DNA of 15,925 nucleotides from VBAS01 sp964444975 (GTDB lineage Bacteria > Bacteroidota > Bacteroidia > Chitinophagales > Chitinophagaceae), in the NCBI GenBank assembly GCA_964444975.1, contig CAYUJD010000088.1:1-15925 (forward strand). The letters run 5' to 3'. Positions 1-6,495 of this stretch are shown piece by piece. The translations under genes and the position numbers were made by a program. Each line of letters starts with the position of its first letter. The stretch's first letter is position 1. The notes under the pieces are model-generated. The model was not told the DNA's origin and did not search any database. It saw nothing but the letters and a program-made list of their open reading frames with translations.

Positions 1-60
1 ACTATTTTCTCACAAATCCGTGACAGGTGTGGATTTCATTTTTACAGGAAGACCCCACAT

Positions 61-95
61 AAATCAGAAATCCGAAATCGTAAATCAAAAATCAT
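61..95. repeat. Five tandem AAATCNN heptamers at the 3' end of the Hyi-like gene
   Basis: Five perfectly phased 7-bp units of the form AAATCNN follow each other (61, 68, 75, 82 and 89): aaatcag, aaatccg, aaatcgt, aaatcaa, aaatcat. The last unit contains the stop codon of the minus-strand gene (tca at 92-94), so the array begins exactly at the gene's end. An isolated aaatccg also lies at 14-20. The remaining sequence in 1-60 shows no gene. The array has no obvious hairpin, so I do not call it a terminator. Function unknown; it may be a simple-sequence tract that drifts in copy number. Confidence 0.6.
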
Positions 96-1030
96 TTAAA
101 TGAATCCGCGTCCCTGTACGCCTTTATCAGCGCCAGCTCTCCTTCTTTCCCCGGCAGCGCATTGCCGTGCTCCATGCCCAGAATCCCTTTATAACCCTTG
201 TTGTAAATATGCCTGAAAATATTCCGGTAGTTCATCTCTCCTGTTCCGGGTTCTTTACGTCCCGGGTTATCACCAATCTGGAAATAACCCGTTTCATCCC
301 ACACCTTGTCTATATTGGCAATGATGTTGCCTTCGTTGCGCTGCATGTGGTACATGTCAAACAAAAATTTGCAGGCCGGGCTGTTCACCGCTTTGCAAAT
401 CATGTATGACTGGTGTGTATAGCGCAGAAATAAATCCGGGTTATCGCTCAGCGCTTCCAGCACCATCAGCAGCCCGTGCGGCTCCAGTATTTCAGCGCCT
501 TTGCGCAAGGCCATTATCACATTAGCCGTTTGCATATCCGGCGAAAGACTTCTGTCGAAATTGCCCGGCACCACGGTCATCCATTTTGCATTACACCGTT
601 TCGCTACTTCAATTGCTTCTTTGCAATCTTTCATCATCCTGTCAATAAATTCCTGCTTGCCACTGGTGAGTGATGTCTTCCAGTGCCAGTTGTCGGAAGT
701 AATGACAAATACACCCATCCGCATACCCAATTTTGCAAGAAGATCCCCAATCGCTTTTTGTTGTTCAACCGGACGGCTCATCATGCCGTTGTCTTCAATG
801 CTGCGGAAGCCCTGGTCGTAAGCCCAGCGAACCTGGTCAAGAAAATCCGGGCCGCCATTATTTTTAAACATGCCGTCGTGAAAAGCATAATCAAGATTGA
901 AGGGTTTGTTCTCTTTCAGGGAAGTTTCATTTTTGGCTGATGCAAACGACCCGATGACTTTCGGGTGACCGGTGGCGATCACGGTAGCGCCGGATAAAAA
1001 ACTGTTGCGGAGAAATTTTCTGCGTTGCAT
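92..1030 (-). CDS. Tat-exported hydroxypyruvate isomerase-like TIM-barrel protein
   Basis: 312 residues of the xylose-isomerase-like TIM-barrel superfamily (AP endonuclease 2 fold), closest by eye to hydroxypyruvate isomerase (Hyi), which interconverts hydroxypyruvate and tartronate semialdehyde. The strongest sign is the stretch around residues 250-268, FQIGDNPGRKEPGTGEMNY, a Hyi-type signature. Likely metal or acid-base residues are E192 (MVLEAL), D225 and H228 (FLFDMYHMQ), Q251 and E287. The N-terminus carries a twin-arginine motif (QRRKFLRN, residues 2-9) followed by a short hydrophobic stretch, so the protein is probably exported folded to the periplasm, unlike the cytoplasmic enterobacterial Hyi of about 258 residues. 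The start is the ATG that places the Tat motif at the N-terminus. It is divergent from apbE with only 41 bp between them. The true substrate is unknown; a sugar or sugar-derivative isomerase or epimerase is equally possible. Confidence 0.85.
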   Translation of the reverse strand: MQRRKFLRNSFLSGATVIATGHPKVIGSFASAKNETSLKENKPFNLDYAFHDGMFKNNGGPDFLDQVRWAYDQGFRSIEDNGMMSRPVEQQKAIGDLLAKLGMRMGVFVITSDNWHWKTSLTSGKQEFIDRMMKDCKEAIEVAKRCNAKWMTVVPGNFDRSLSPDMQTANVIMALRKGAEILEPHGLLMVLEALSDNPDLFLRYTHQSYMICKAVNSPACKFLFDMYHMQRNEGNIIANIDKVWDETGYFQIGDNPGRKEPGTGEMNYRNIFRHIYNKGYKGILGMEHGNALPGKEGELALIKAYRDADSFK

Positions 1031-1050
1031 AAACTTTTATCTTGAGAACC

Positions 1051-1058
1051 TAAATGTA
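1051..1058 (-). promoter_or_regulatory. Candidate -7 element for the Hyi-like gene
   Basis: On the minus strand TACATTTA matches seven of eight positions of the Bacteroidota -7 consensus TAnnTTTG and ends about 20 nt before the ATG at 1030. No convincing -33 TTG is seen at the expected distance. The same 41-bp gap must also hold the apbE promoter; the only weak candidate there is TATCTTGA at 1038-1045. Confidence 0.3.
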
Positions 1059-1071
1059 AGAATTCGGTTTC

Positions 1072-2052
1072 ATGCAGCGGTTGTTTTTACTTTTTCTCAC
1101 CCCTTTATCGCTTTCGGCCCAACTGAAACGGTTTGAATTTTCCCAAATCAAAATGGGATCGCCTTTCAATATCATTTTTTATCATTCGGATTCCACCGGA
1201 GCGGTTCAACTGGCAAAAGAATGTTTCCTGATGGTTGATTCACTCAATCGCATCTTCAGCGATTACGACAGCGCCAGCGAGGCAAGCCGGTTGCCGGAAC
1301 AGGCTAACCAGCCGGTAAAAGTGTCTGATGAGCTGTTCAGCATGATTCTGCTGTCAAAACAGGCATGGGTTAAATCAGGAAAAACTTTTGACATCAGCCT
1401 GGGGGCGTTAACACAGCTATGGAGAAAAGCGGGAAAAGAAAAAAGATTTCCTGCGGCTGAAGAAATTAATACAGCCAAAGCGGTGTCCGGATTTGAAAAT
1501 GTAGTTATCAATGAAGCGGACAAATCCATTTCATTTAAAAAACCGGGCATCCGTTTCGACTTTGGCGGCATTGTAAAAGGTTATGCAGCACAGCAGGTGA
1601 TTGATTATTTAAAAACTAAACACATCAATGCAGCGCTGGCCGATGCCGGGGGCGATATTGCCATGAGCAATGCACCGCCGGGAAAAAGCGGCTGGCGTAT
1701 TGCAATTAATTTGCCCGGAAGTGAAACAGCGTATTGGGATAAGAAACCGGAATTGCAGAACTGCGCCGTTGCCACGTCCGGCGACGTGTACCGCTACAGC
1801 ATTCATGAAGGGAAAAAATATTCGCATATCATTGACCCGCGAACGGGTTATGGCGTTACATCGCAGCGCAATGTAACCGTGATTGCCGCAGACGGCGCTA
1901 CGGCCGACTGGCTGGCCACCGCCTGCAGCATTTTGCCGGTAAAAAAAGCAATGCGGCTTGCCCGGAAAGAAAATGCAGCACTCTTCATGACGATGCTTAA
2001 AGGGGAAAAAGTAATTATTTATAAATCCCGGAAATCCGATGATTATTTTTAA
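1072..2052 (+). CDS. apbE: FAD:protein FMN transferase (ApbE), secreted
   Basis: 326 residues. ApbE splits FAD and attaches FMN covalently to a threonine of membrane or periplasmic flavoproteins such as the NqrB/NqrC or RnfG/RnfD subunits of sodium-pumping complexes. Seen in the sequence: a hydrophobic signal peptide ending in LSLSAQ (residues 1-17), SGKTFDISLGAL around 102-113, FDFGGIVKGYAAQ around 162-174, the ADAGGDIAMS turn around 189-198, HIIDPRTG at 252-259, and the metal-binding segment TADWLATA with D279 and T283. Length fits the family. The start codon puts the signal peptide at the very N-terminus. No flavinylation target gene is visible nearby, so the substrate is encoded elsewhere. 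The gene appears to stand alone, with 41 bp to the divergent gene on the left and about 200 bp to the next gene. Confidence 0.93.
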   Translation: MQRLFLLFLTPLSLSAQLKRFEFSQIKMGSPFNIIFYHSDSTGAVQLAKECFLMVDSLNRIFSDYDSASEASRLPEQANQPVKVSDELFSMILLSKQAWVKSGKTFDISLGALTQLWRKAGKEKRFPAAEEINTAKAVSGFENVVINEADKSISFKKPGIRFDFGGIVKGYAAQQVIDYLKTKHINAALADAGGDIAMSNAPPGKSGWRIAINLPGSETAYWDKKPELQNCAVATSGDVYRYSIHEGKKYSHIIDPRTGYGVTSQRNVTVIAADGATADWLATACSILPVKKAMRLARKENAALFMTMLKGEKVIIYKSRKSDDYF

Positions 2053-2090
2053 TGGATGAAAAAAATCCGGGAGCCGCAAAAATTGATGAA

Positions 2091-2195
2091 CAATGAAAGG
2101 ATTGCGACCCGCCTGCTCCGCCTGCGGCGGATACGGACGGGCAGGCGCAAGGGACGATGCCATAAAAAACCGCAGCTGGTAGCATAAAAAAATCA
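2091..2195 (+). repeat. Dispersed repeat, copy A, interrupted by a palindrome
   Basis: This intergenic stretch matches, in the same order, a segment on the minus strand at 7862-7954. If 2109-2146 is removed, the junction reads tgcgacgcaagggacg, a 16-nt exact match to copy B. Further downstream both copies have agctggta (2174-2181 here) followed within a few bases by ATAAAAAAA. Without the insert this copy could encode a peptide ending CDARDDAIKNRSW; copy B has CDARDAE in the same frame. The rest of the 2053-2241 gap shows no gene, and only a weak promoter-like TATCTTGA at 2238-2245. Confidence 0.55.
2109..2146. repeat. 38-bp imperfect palindrome inserted in repeat copy A
   Basis: A GC-rich element whose ends are complementary: gcctgc at 2111-2116 pairs with gcaggc at 2141-2146, and tccg at 2117-2120 pairs with cgga at 2133-2136, with an inner ccgcctgcggcgg that can fold on itself. 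It is sharply richer in GC than the A-rich flanks. It has no poly-T tail, so it is not a simple intrinsic terminator. It resembles short palindromic elements of the REP or very small MITE kind; no transposase is present. Boundaries are inferred from the comparison with copy B and may shift by one or two bases. Confidence 0.55.
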
Positions 2196-2253
2196 ATCCC
2201 TTTACCAGGATTTCATATTACACTAAAAGAACTTAACTATCTTGAACCCCTTT

Positions 2254-3210
2254 ATGAAAGTTATTTCATTTTTACTCGTCATTTTTATCTGTCACAATAT
2301 TATTGCACAACCGACCGACACTTCCTTTGTTGCATACGAACAAACTATTCCCGGCACTTCCGTAAAATTCAGGATGGTTCCTGTGAAAGGCGGCCGTTTT
2401 ACCATGGGCAGTCCTGCAAGTGAAAAAGGCAGAGACGCCGATGAAGGCCCGCAGAAAACTTTTTCCATCTCACCGTTTTGGATGGGCGCCTTTGAAGTGA
2501 CACATGATGAGTTTGATTTGTTTTTTAAAGATGCATCCACAAGCCAGAATATGAATGCCGATGCCATCACCCGGCCGAGCCCGCAGTATGTGGACCTGAG
2601 CTGGGATATGGGCCGTGAGGGTGGCTACCCGGTAAACAGCATGCAGCAAAGAACGGCCATCATGTATTGTCGCTGGTTATATAAAAAAACCGGGGTCTTT
2701 TACCGCCTGCCCACCGAAGCTGAATGGGAATATGCCTGCCGCACCGGCTCTTTGTCAAAATATTTTTTTGGCGATGATAAAAAAGAACTGGAAAAGTATG
2801 CATGGTATAAAAAGAACAGCGGCAGTGTTTATCATAAGGCGGGGCAGTTGCAGCCCAATGCTTTTGGCTTATATGATATGCTGGGCAATGTAGCCGAGTG
2901 GGTGCTGGATCAGTATGATGAAAATTACTTTACAAAAATGAACGATGGCCAAACCGATCCGGTGCTGGAACCCATCAGCCGCCATCCTCATCTTTTGAAA
3001 GGAGGCTCATACATGGATGAAGCCGGTGAACTTCGCTGCGCCAACCGAATCAAATGGCTGGCCGATTGGAACCGCCGCGACCCGCAGATACCCAAAAGCA
3101 AGTGGTGGCTTACTGATGCGCCCTTTGCCGGTTTCAGGCTGGTGCGGCCATTGAAACAACCCTCAGCCGAAGTGATAGAAAAATTCTTTACCTTATATCT
3201 TTCAAATTAA
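2254..3210 (+). CDS. FGE-sulfatase-fold (SUMF1-type) secreted protein
   Basis: About 318 residues. The fold is that of the formylglycine-generating enzyme family: MVPVKGGRFTMGS near the N-terminus, YRLPTEAEWEYACRTG in the middle, YDMLGNVAEWV, KGGSYM, and a final FAGFRLVRP. A signal peptide (MKVISFLLVIFICHNIIAQ) places it outside the cytoplasm. I choose ATG 2254; a TTG at 2242 is in frame but would put extra residues before the signal peptide. In human FGE the active-site cysteines are C336 (in GGSYMC) and C341. Here the first position is Asp (GGSYMD, D255) and only one Cys follows (C262, in LRCANR), so true sulfatase-activating activity looks unlikely. Many such Bacteroidota proteins are binding or structural modules, some related to gliding proteins GldJ/GldK. 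It is followed after 29 bp by a Gfo/Idh/MocA gene, suggesting co-transcription. Confidence 0.88.
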   Translation: MKVISFLLVIFICHNIIAQPTDTSFVAYEQTIPGTSVKFRMVPVKGGRFTMGSPASEKGRDADEGPQKTFSISPFWMGAFEVTHDEFDLFFKDASTSQNMNADAITRPSPQYVDLSWDMGREGGYPVNSMQQRTAIMYCRWLYKKTGVFYRLPTEAEWEYACRTGSLSKYFFGDDKKELEKYAWYKKNSGSVYHKAGQLQPNAFGLYDMLGNVAEWVLDQYDENYFTKMNDGQTDPVLEPISRHPHLLKGGSYMDEAGELRCANRIKWLADWNRRDPQIPKSKWWLTDAPFAGFRLVRPLKQPSAEVIEKFFTLYLSN

Positions 3211-3239
3211 TATACTCCCCGTAATTAAAACCCCGCATC

Positions 3240-4577
3240 ATGAACTCAGAAAATAAAAACTCCCGCCGCGAATTTGTAAAGACAACTGCCGTGCTGGCCG
3301 GAGGTGCAATGGGCATGCCCTTGTTGTCAAAAGCAAATTATTTCAGCGGCGCTGAGGATACAATTAATGTGGCATTGGTAGGCTGCGGCGGTCGTGGCAC
3401 AGGCGCAGCCATGCAGGCCTGCCTTACCAGACAAAACGTAAAACTGGTGGCGATGGCCGATGCTTTCCGCGACCGGGTTGACAGTTGCTATAAAGCATTA
3501 ACGGCTGATGACCTTTCGGACTGGAGCGGCGTGAAAGGCAACATCAAAAATAAAATTGATGTGCCGGAAGAAAGAAAGTATGTGGGTTTTGATGCTTACA
3601 AGAAAGCCATTGCTCATGCTGATGCAGTGATACTTACCACACCACCGGGTTTTCGTCCTATCCATTTTGAAGAATGCATTAACGCCGGCAAGCATGTGTT
3701 TATGGAAAAACCCGTGGCTACCGACCCGGCAGGTGTGAAGAAAGTACTGGATGCCGCTGAAATGGCAAAGCAAAAAAAACTGAATGTAGTTGTCGGCCTG
3801 CAGCGGCATTACCAGAATTCGTATCGTGAATTGTTTGCCAAAAAGAATTTAATCGGCGACATCACATCGGCGCAGGCATGGTGGAATGGCGATGGCGTAT
3901 GGGTGAACCCCAGAAAGTATAACCAGACCGAAATGGAATACCAGATGCGCAACTGGTATTATTTCAACTGGCTCTGCGGCGATCATATCGTGGAGCAGCA
4001 CATACATAATATAGATGTGGTGAACTGGTTCAAGGGCGGCTACCCGGTGAAAGCGCAGGGCATGGGCGGCAGGCAGGTGCGTAAAGGAAAAGATCACGGT
4101 GAAATTTATGACCATCATTATGTGGAGTTTCATTATGCCGATGGCACCATCCTCAACAGCCAGTGCCGCCATATACCCGGAACGATGAGCAAGGTGGATG
4201 AACTGCTGATTGGCACCAAAGGAAAAATTTTCTGTGGGGCGGCACACATGAAAGACAACGGTGGTAATGTGATTTTCCAGTTTGATAAAAAAACGGAGAA
4301 CAATCCCTATCAAGCCGAGCATGATGAACTGTTTGCCGCCATTGCCAAAGGCGAATACAAATTTGCCGATACGGAAAATGGGGCAAAAAGTACAATGACC
4401 GCCATCATGGGCCGTATGGCCACTTACTCCGGCCAGGTAATAGAGTGGGATAAATTGCTTGCTTCCGGCATCAGCATTATGCCGAAAGAATATGACTGGA
4501 ATGCCCTGCCGCCTACCGTGCCGGATGATGACGGCCGGTACCCGATAGCCATGCCGGGAAAGGTGAAGTATTTTTAA
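3240..4577 (+). CDS. Gfo/Idh/MocA family oxidoreductase, Tat-exported
   Basis: 445 residues. Members of this family oxidise or reduce sugars and cyclitols with tightly bound NAD(P). An N-terminal twin-arginine signal (SRREFVK, then a hydrophobic segment and an Ala-rich end) means export of the folded, cofactor-loaded enzyme to the periplasm. The Rossmann fold starts with VALVGCGGRG (G48 to G53). The conserved EKP motif has K157, the usual catalytic or nicotinamide-near lysine, followed by VATDPAG. The C-terminal sheet domain holds D248-H249 and HIHNID (H254 to D259), in the place where family members have their catalytic His. GLQRHYQNSYRELF around residues 186-199 is also typical. Substrate cannot be read from sequence. 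The gene ends 13 bp before paaG and starts 29 bp after the FGE-like gene, so it may be part of a longer operon. Confidence 0.92.
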   Translation: MNSENKNSRREFVKTTAVLAGGAMGMPLLSKANYFSGAEDTINVALVGCGGRGTGAAMQACLTRQNVKLVAMADAFRDRVDSCYKALTADDLSDWSGVKGNIKNKIDVPEERKYVGFDAYKKAIAHADAVILTTPPGFRPIHFEECINAGKHVFMEKPVATDPAGVKKVLDAAEMAKQKKLNVVVGLQRHYQNSYRELFAKKNLIGDITSAQAWWNGDGVWVNPRKYNQTEMEYQMRNWYYFNWLCGDHIVEQHIHNIDVVNWFKGGYPVKAQGMGGRQVRKGKDHGEIYDHHYVEFHYADGTILNSQCRHIPGTMSKVDELLIGTKGKIFCGAAHMKDNGGNVIFQFDKKTENNPYQAEHDELFAAIAKGEYKFADTENGAKSTMTAIMGRMATYSGQVIEWDKLLASGISIMPKEYDWNALPPTVPDDDGRYPIAMPGKVKYF

Positions 4578-4590
4578 CCTGAATTGAAAC

Positions 4591-5364
4591 ATGAGTTCCA
4601 TTCTTTTTGAAATAAAAAATTCCGTCGGCATCATCACCCTCAACCGGCCTGGTAAGCTCAATTCCTTTAACCGGGAAATGGCGCTGCTGATGCAGGAGAA
4701 ACTGGATGAATGCAAAAAGAAAGAAGTGCGCTGTGTGTACATCACCGGTGCGGGCAAGGCGTTTTCAGCCGGGCAAGACCTCTCAGAAGTTGTCGATCCC
4801 ACTGGACCTGGCATGAGTAAAATCCTTTCCGAACATTACAACCCGGTTGTAAGAAGAATCCGTAAGCTGGAAAAGCCCGTGGTGGCTGCCGTGAACGGAG
4901 TGGCTGCAGGTGCAGGGGCAAACATTGCGTTGTGTTGTGATGTAGTGGTTGCTTCGCAATCCGCATCCTTTCTGCAGGCCTTTTCAAAAATCGGATTGAT
5001 ACCTGACAGCGGCGGTACACATACCCTGCCCAGGTTGATCGGCTGGCAAAAAGCAAGTGCCCTGATGATGATGGGTGAAAAAGTGCCGGCTGCGGAAGCC
5101 GAAAGAATCGGGATGATCTATAAAGTTTTTCCCGACGAATCATTTGCTGAAAATGCGATGAACATCGCTGCCTTTCTTGCCACCCTGCCTACAAAAGGGC
5201 TGGCTTATACCAAGCAGCTGCTCAGCCTTTCCTATAAAAGCACTTTCGAAGAACAGCTGCAGGATGAAGATGTGTTTCAGCAACGGGCTGCCCGCACAAA
5301 GGATTTTGAAGAAGGCGTGAAAGCTTTTTTGGAAAAGAGAATTCCCAGGTTCACCGGGGAATAA
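4591..5364 (+). CDS. paaG: Enoyl-CoA hydratase/isomerase family protein, PaaG-like
   Basis: 257 residues of the crotonase fold. PaaG converts the ring 1,2-epoxide of phenylacetyl-CoA to an oxepin-CoA in aerobic phenylacetate breakdown. Seen: oxyanion-hole strands AFSAGQDL (about 52-59) and GVAAGAGANIAL, then IGLIPDSGGTHTLPRLIG. D139 in the IPDSGGT motif is the aspartate characteristic of PaaG-type isomerases. At the position of rat hydratase Glu144 there is Ser132, so the classical hydratase glutamate is missing, which fits an isomerase and not a hydratase. It starts 13 bp after the upstream oxidoreductase and is followed by the paaI-like and paaY-like genes, an arrangement that supports the assignment. 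Alternative: another enoyl-CoA isomerase (PaaB/FadB type) acting on fatty acyl substrates. Confidence 0.85.
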   Translation: MSSILFEIKNSVGIITLNRPGKLNSFNREMALLMQEKLDECKKKEVRCVYITGAGKAFSAGQDLSEVVDPTGPGMSKILSEHYNPVVRRIRKLEKPVVAAVNGVAAGAGANIALCCDVVVASQSASFLQAFSKIGLIPDSGGTHTLPRLIGWQKASALMMMGEKVPAAEAERIGMIYKVFPDESFAENAMNIAAFLATLPTKGLAYTKQLLSLSYKSTFEEQLQDEDVFQQRAARTKDFEEGVKAFLEKRIPRFTGE

Positions 5365-5385
5365 ACAATAATTAATAATCCTGTT

Positions 5386-5832
5386 ATGTCCTCAATTCAT
5401 GAAGAAGTGGTGAGCCACATGATGGAAAATGATTTTTTCAGCCAGTGGATGGGAATTGAAGTGCTGGAAATAAAAGAAGGGTACAGCCGCATCAAAATGA
5501 CGGTACGGAAAGAAATGGTGAACGGATTTGGCATTATTCACGGCGGCATTCCTTTTTCACTTGCCGACAGCGCCTTTGCTTTTGCCTGCAACAACCGGAA
5601 TAATTTATCCGTGGCGCTGGATGTCACCATCACCTTTACCAAAGCGGTCAATATCGGCGACACCCTTACCGCCGAAGCAAAAGAAGTACACAACGGACGA
5701 AGCACCGGCGTTTATTTAATCACCGTCACCAACCAAAAGGATGAACAGGTGGCTTTGTTTAAAGGAACCTGTTTCCGTACAGGAAAAGAGTTGATACCCC
5801 ATCCCCCAAAGGGGAACAATAAAAAACCATGA
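5386..5832 (+). CDS. paaI: Hotdog-fold thioesterase PaaI
   Basis: 148 residues. PaaI hydrolyses (hydroxy)phenylacetyl-CoA type thioesters and is thought to free trapped CoA in the phenylacetate pathway. The diagnostic segment is NGFGIIHGGIPFSLADSAFA (residues 46-65): N46, H52, G53 and D61 are in the family pattern, with D61 the expected catalytic aspartate, and CNNRN following. Length is normal for the family. The start is ATG 5386, 21 bp after paaG, with an A-rich leader and no clear Shine-Dalgarno. The stop overlaps the next start by 4 bp (ATGA), so translation with paaY is probably coupled. Confidence 0.9.
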   Translation: MSSIHEEVVSHMMENDFFSQWMGIEVLEIKEGYSRIKMTVRKEMVNGFGIIHGGIPFSLADSAFAFACNNRNNLSVALDVTITFTKAVNIGDTLTAEAKEVHNGRSTGVYLITVTNQKDEQVALFKGTCFRTGKELIPHPPKGNNKKP

Positions 5833-6413
5833 TATACACGTTTAAAAATTTTATCCCCGTAATTCATGAAAGCAGTTTTATTCATCCTCTTGCTGCCGTC
5901 ACCGGCAATGTCATCATTGGTAAAAACTGCTACATCGGTCCCGGCGCTGCATTACGTGGCGATTGGGGCCATATCATCCTCGAAGACGGCTGCAATGTGC
6001 AGGAAAACTGCACCCTTCATATGTTTCCCGGTGTAACCGTTTTATTAAAAGAAGGCGCCCATATCGGGCATGGCGCCATTATACACGGAGCAACGATTGG
6101 CAAAAACTGTTTAATAGGGATGAACGCGGTGATAATGGACAATGTGGAGCTGGGTGATGAATGCATCGTCGGCGCTTTGACTTTGATAAAGCAGGATGAA
6201 AAAATTCCGGCCCGTTCATTGGTGGCAGGCAACCCGGGTAAAATAATAAAACAGGTAAGCGATGAAATGATTGCCTGGAAAACCGAAGGCACCAAACTGT
6301 ACCAGGCGCTGCCAAAAGAAATGCGGGAAAGCTGGAAAGAATGTGAACCGCTGTGTGAGCCGCCCGTAGAATTACGAAAACAAACCGGTGGCTACAGCCC
6401 GTTTAAAAAGTAA
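5829..6413 (+). CDS. paaY: PaaY-like hexapeptide-repeat protein (gamma-carbonic anhydrase fold)
   Basis: 194 residues forming a left-handed beta helix, visible as repeated [LIV]-G-x4 hexapeptides from about residue 18 to 125, followed by a C-terminal helix. Three histidines H64 (TLHMFPG), H81 and H86 (HIGHGAIIHG) match the zinc-ligand spacing of gamma-carbonic anhydrases and PaaY. PaaY is reported as a thioesterase that rescues dead-end products of the phenylacetate pathway. The sequence NVQENCTLHMFPG is typical for this subfamily. The start overlaps the stop of paaI by 4 bp. The final stretch from about residue 155 (KTEGTKLYQALPKEM) is like that of PaaY. The name is well supported by the neighbours; biochemically it could also be a YrdA/CaiE-type protein. 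Confidence 0.88.
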   Translation: MIYTFKNFIPVIHESSFIHPLAAVTGNVIIGKNCYIGPGAALRGDWGHIILEDGCNVQENCTLHMFPGVTVLLKEGAHIGHGAIIHGATIGKNCLIGMNAVIMDNVELGDECIVGALTLIKQDEKIPARSLVAGNPGKIIKQVSDEMIAWKTEGTKLYQALPKEMRESWKECEPLCEPPVELRKQTGGYSPFKK

Positions 6414-6495
6414 AACGCCTCCCATAAAAATTTCTTTCGCATCAATAGGAAACTTCGTAACTTAAACTTTCCGTTTTAAATCAAAAACCTTGTGT

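Noticed and set aside
2086..2187. A 33-codon plus-strand frame rich in Arg and Lys
   Set aside because: Its basic character comes from the GC-rich palindrome translated in one frame; the insert shifts the frame relative to copy B, so it is unlikely to be a conserved peptide.
1609..2196. A 195-codon minus-strand open frame across the end of apbE and the gap
   Set aside because: It overlaps the conserved C-terminal part of apbE and runs through the dispersed repeat; no family resemblance.
3849..4814. A 321-codon minus-strand open frame across the Gfo/Idh and paaG genes
   Set aside because: It lies antisense to two well-recognised genes, crosses their boundary, and its translation shows no known motif; it is a shadow frame.
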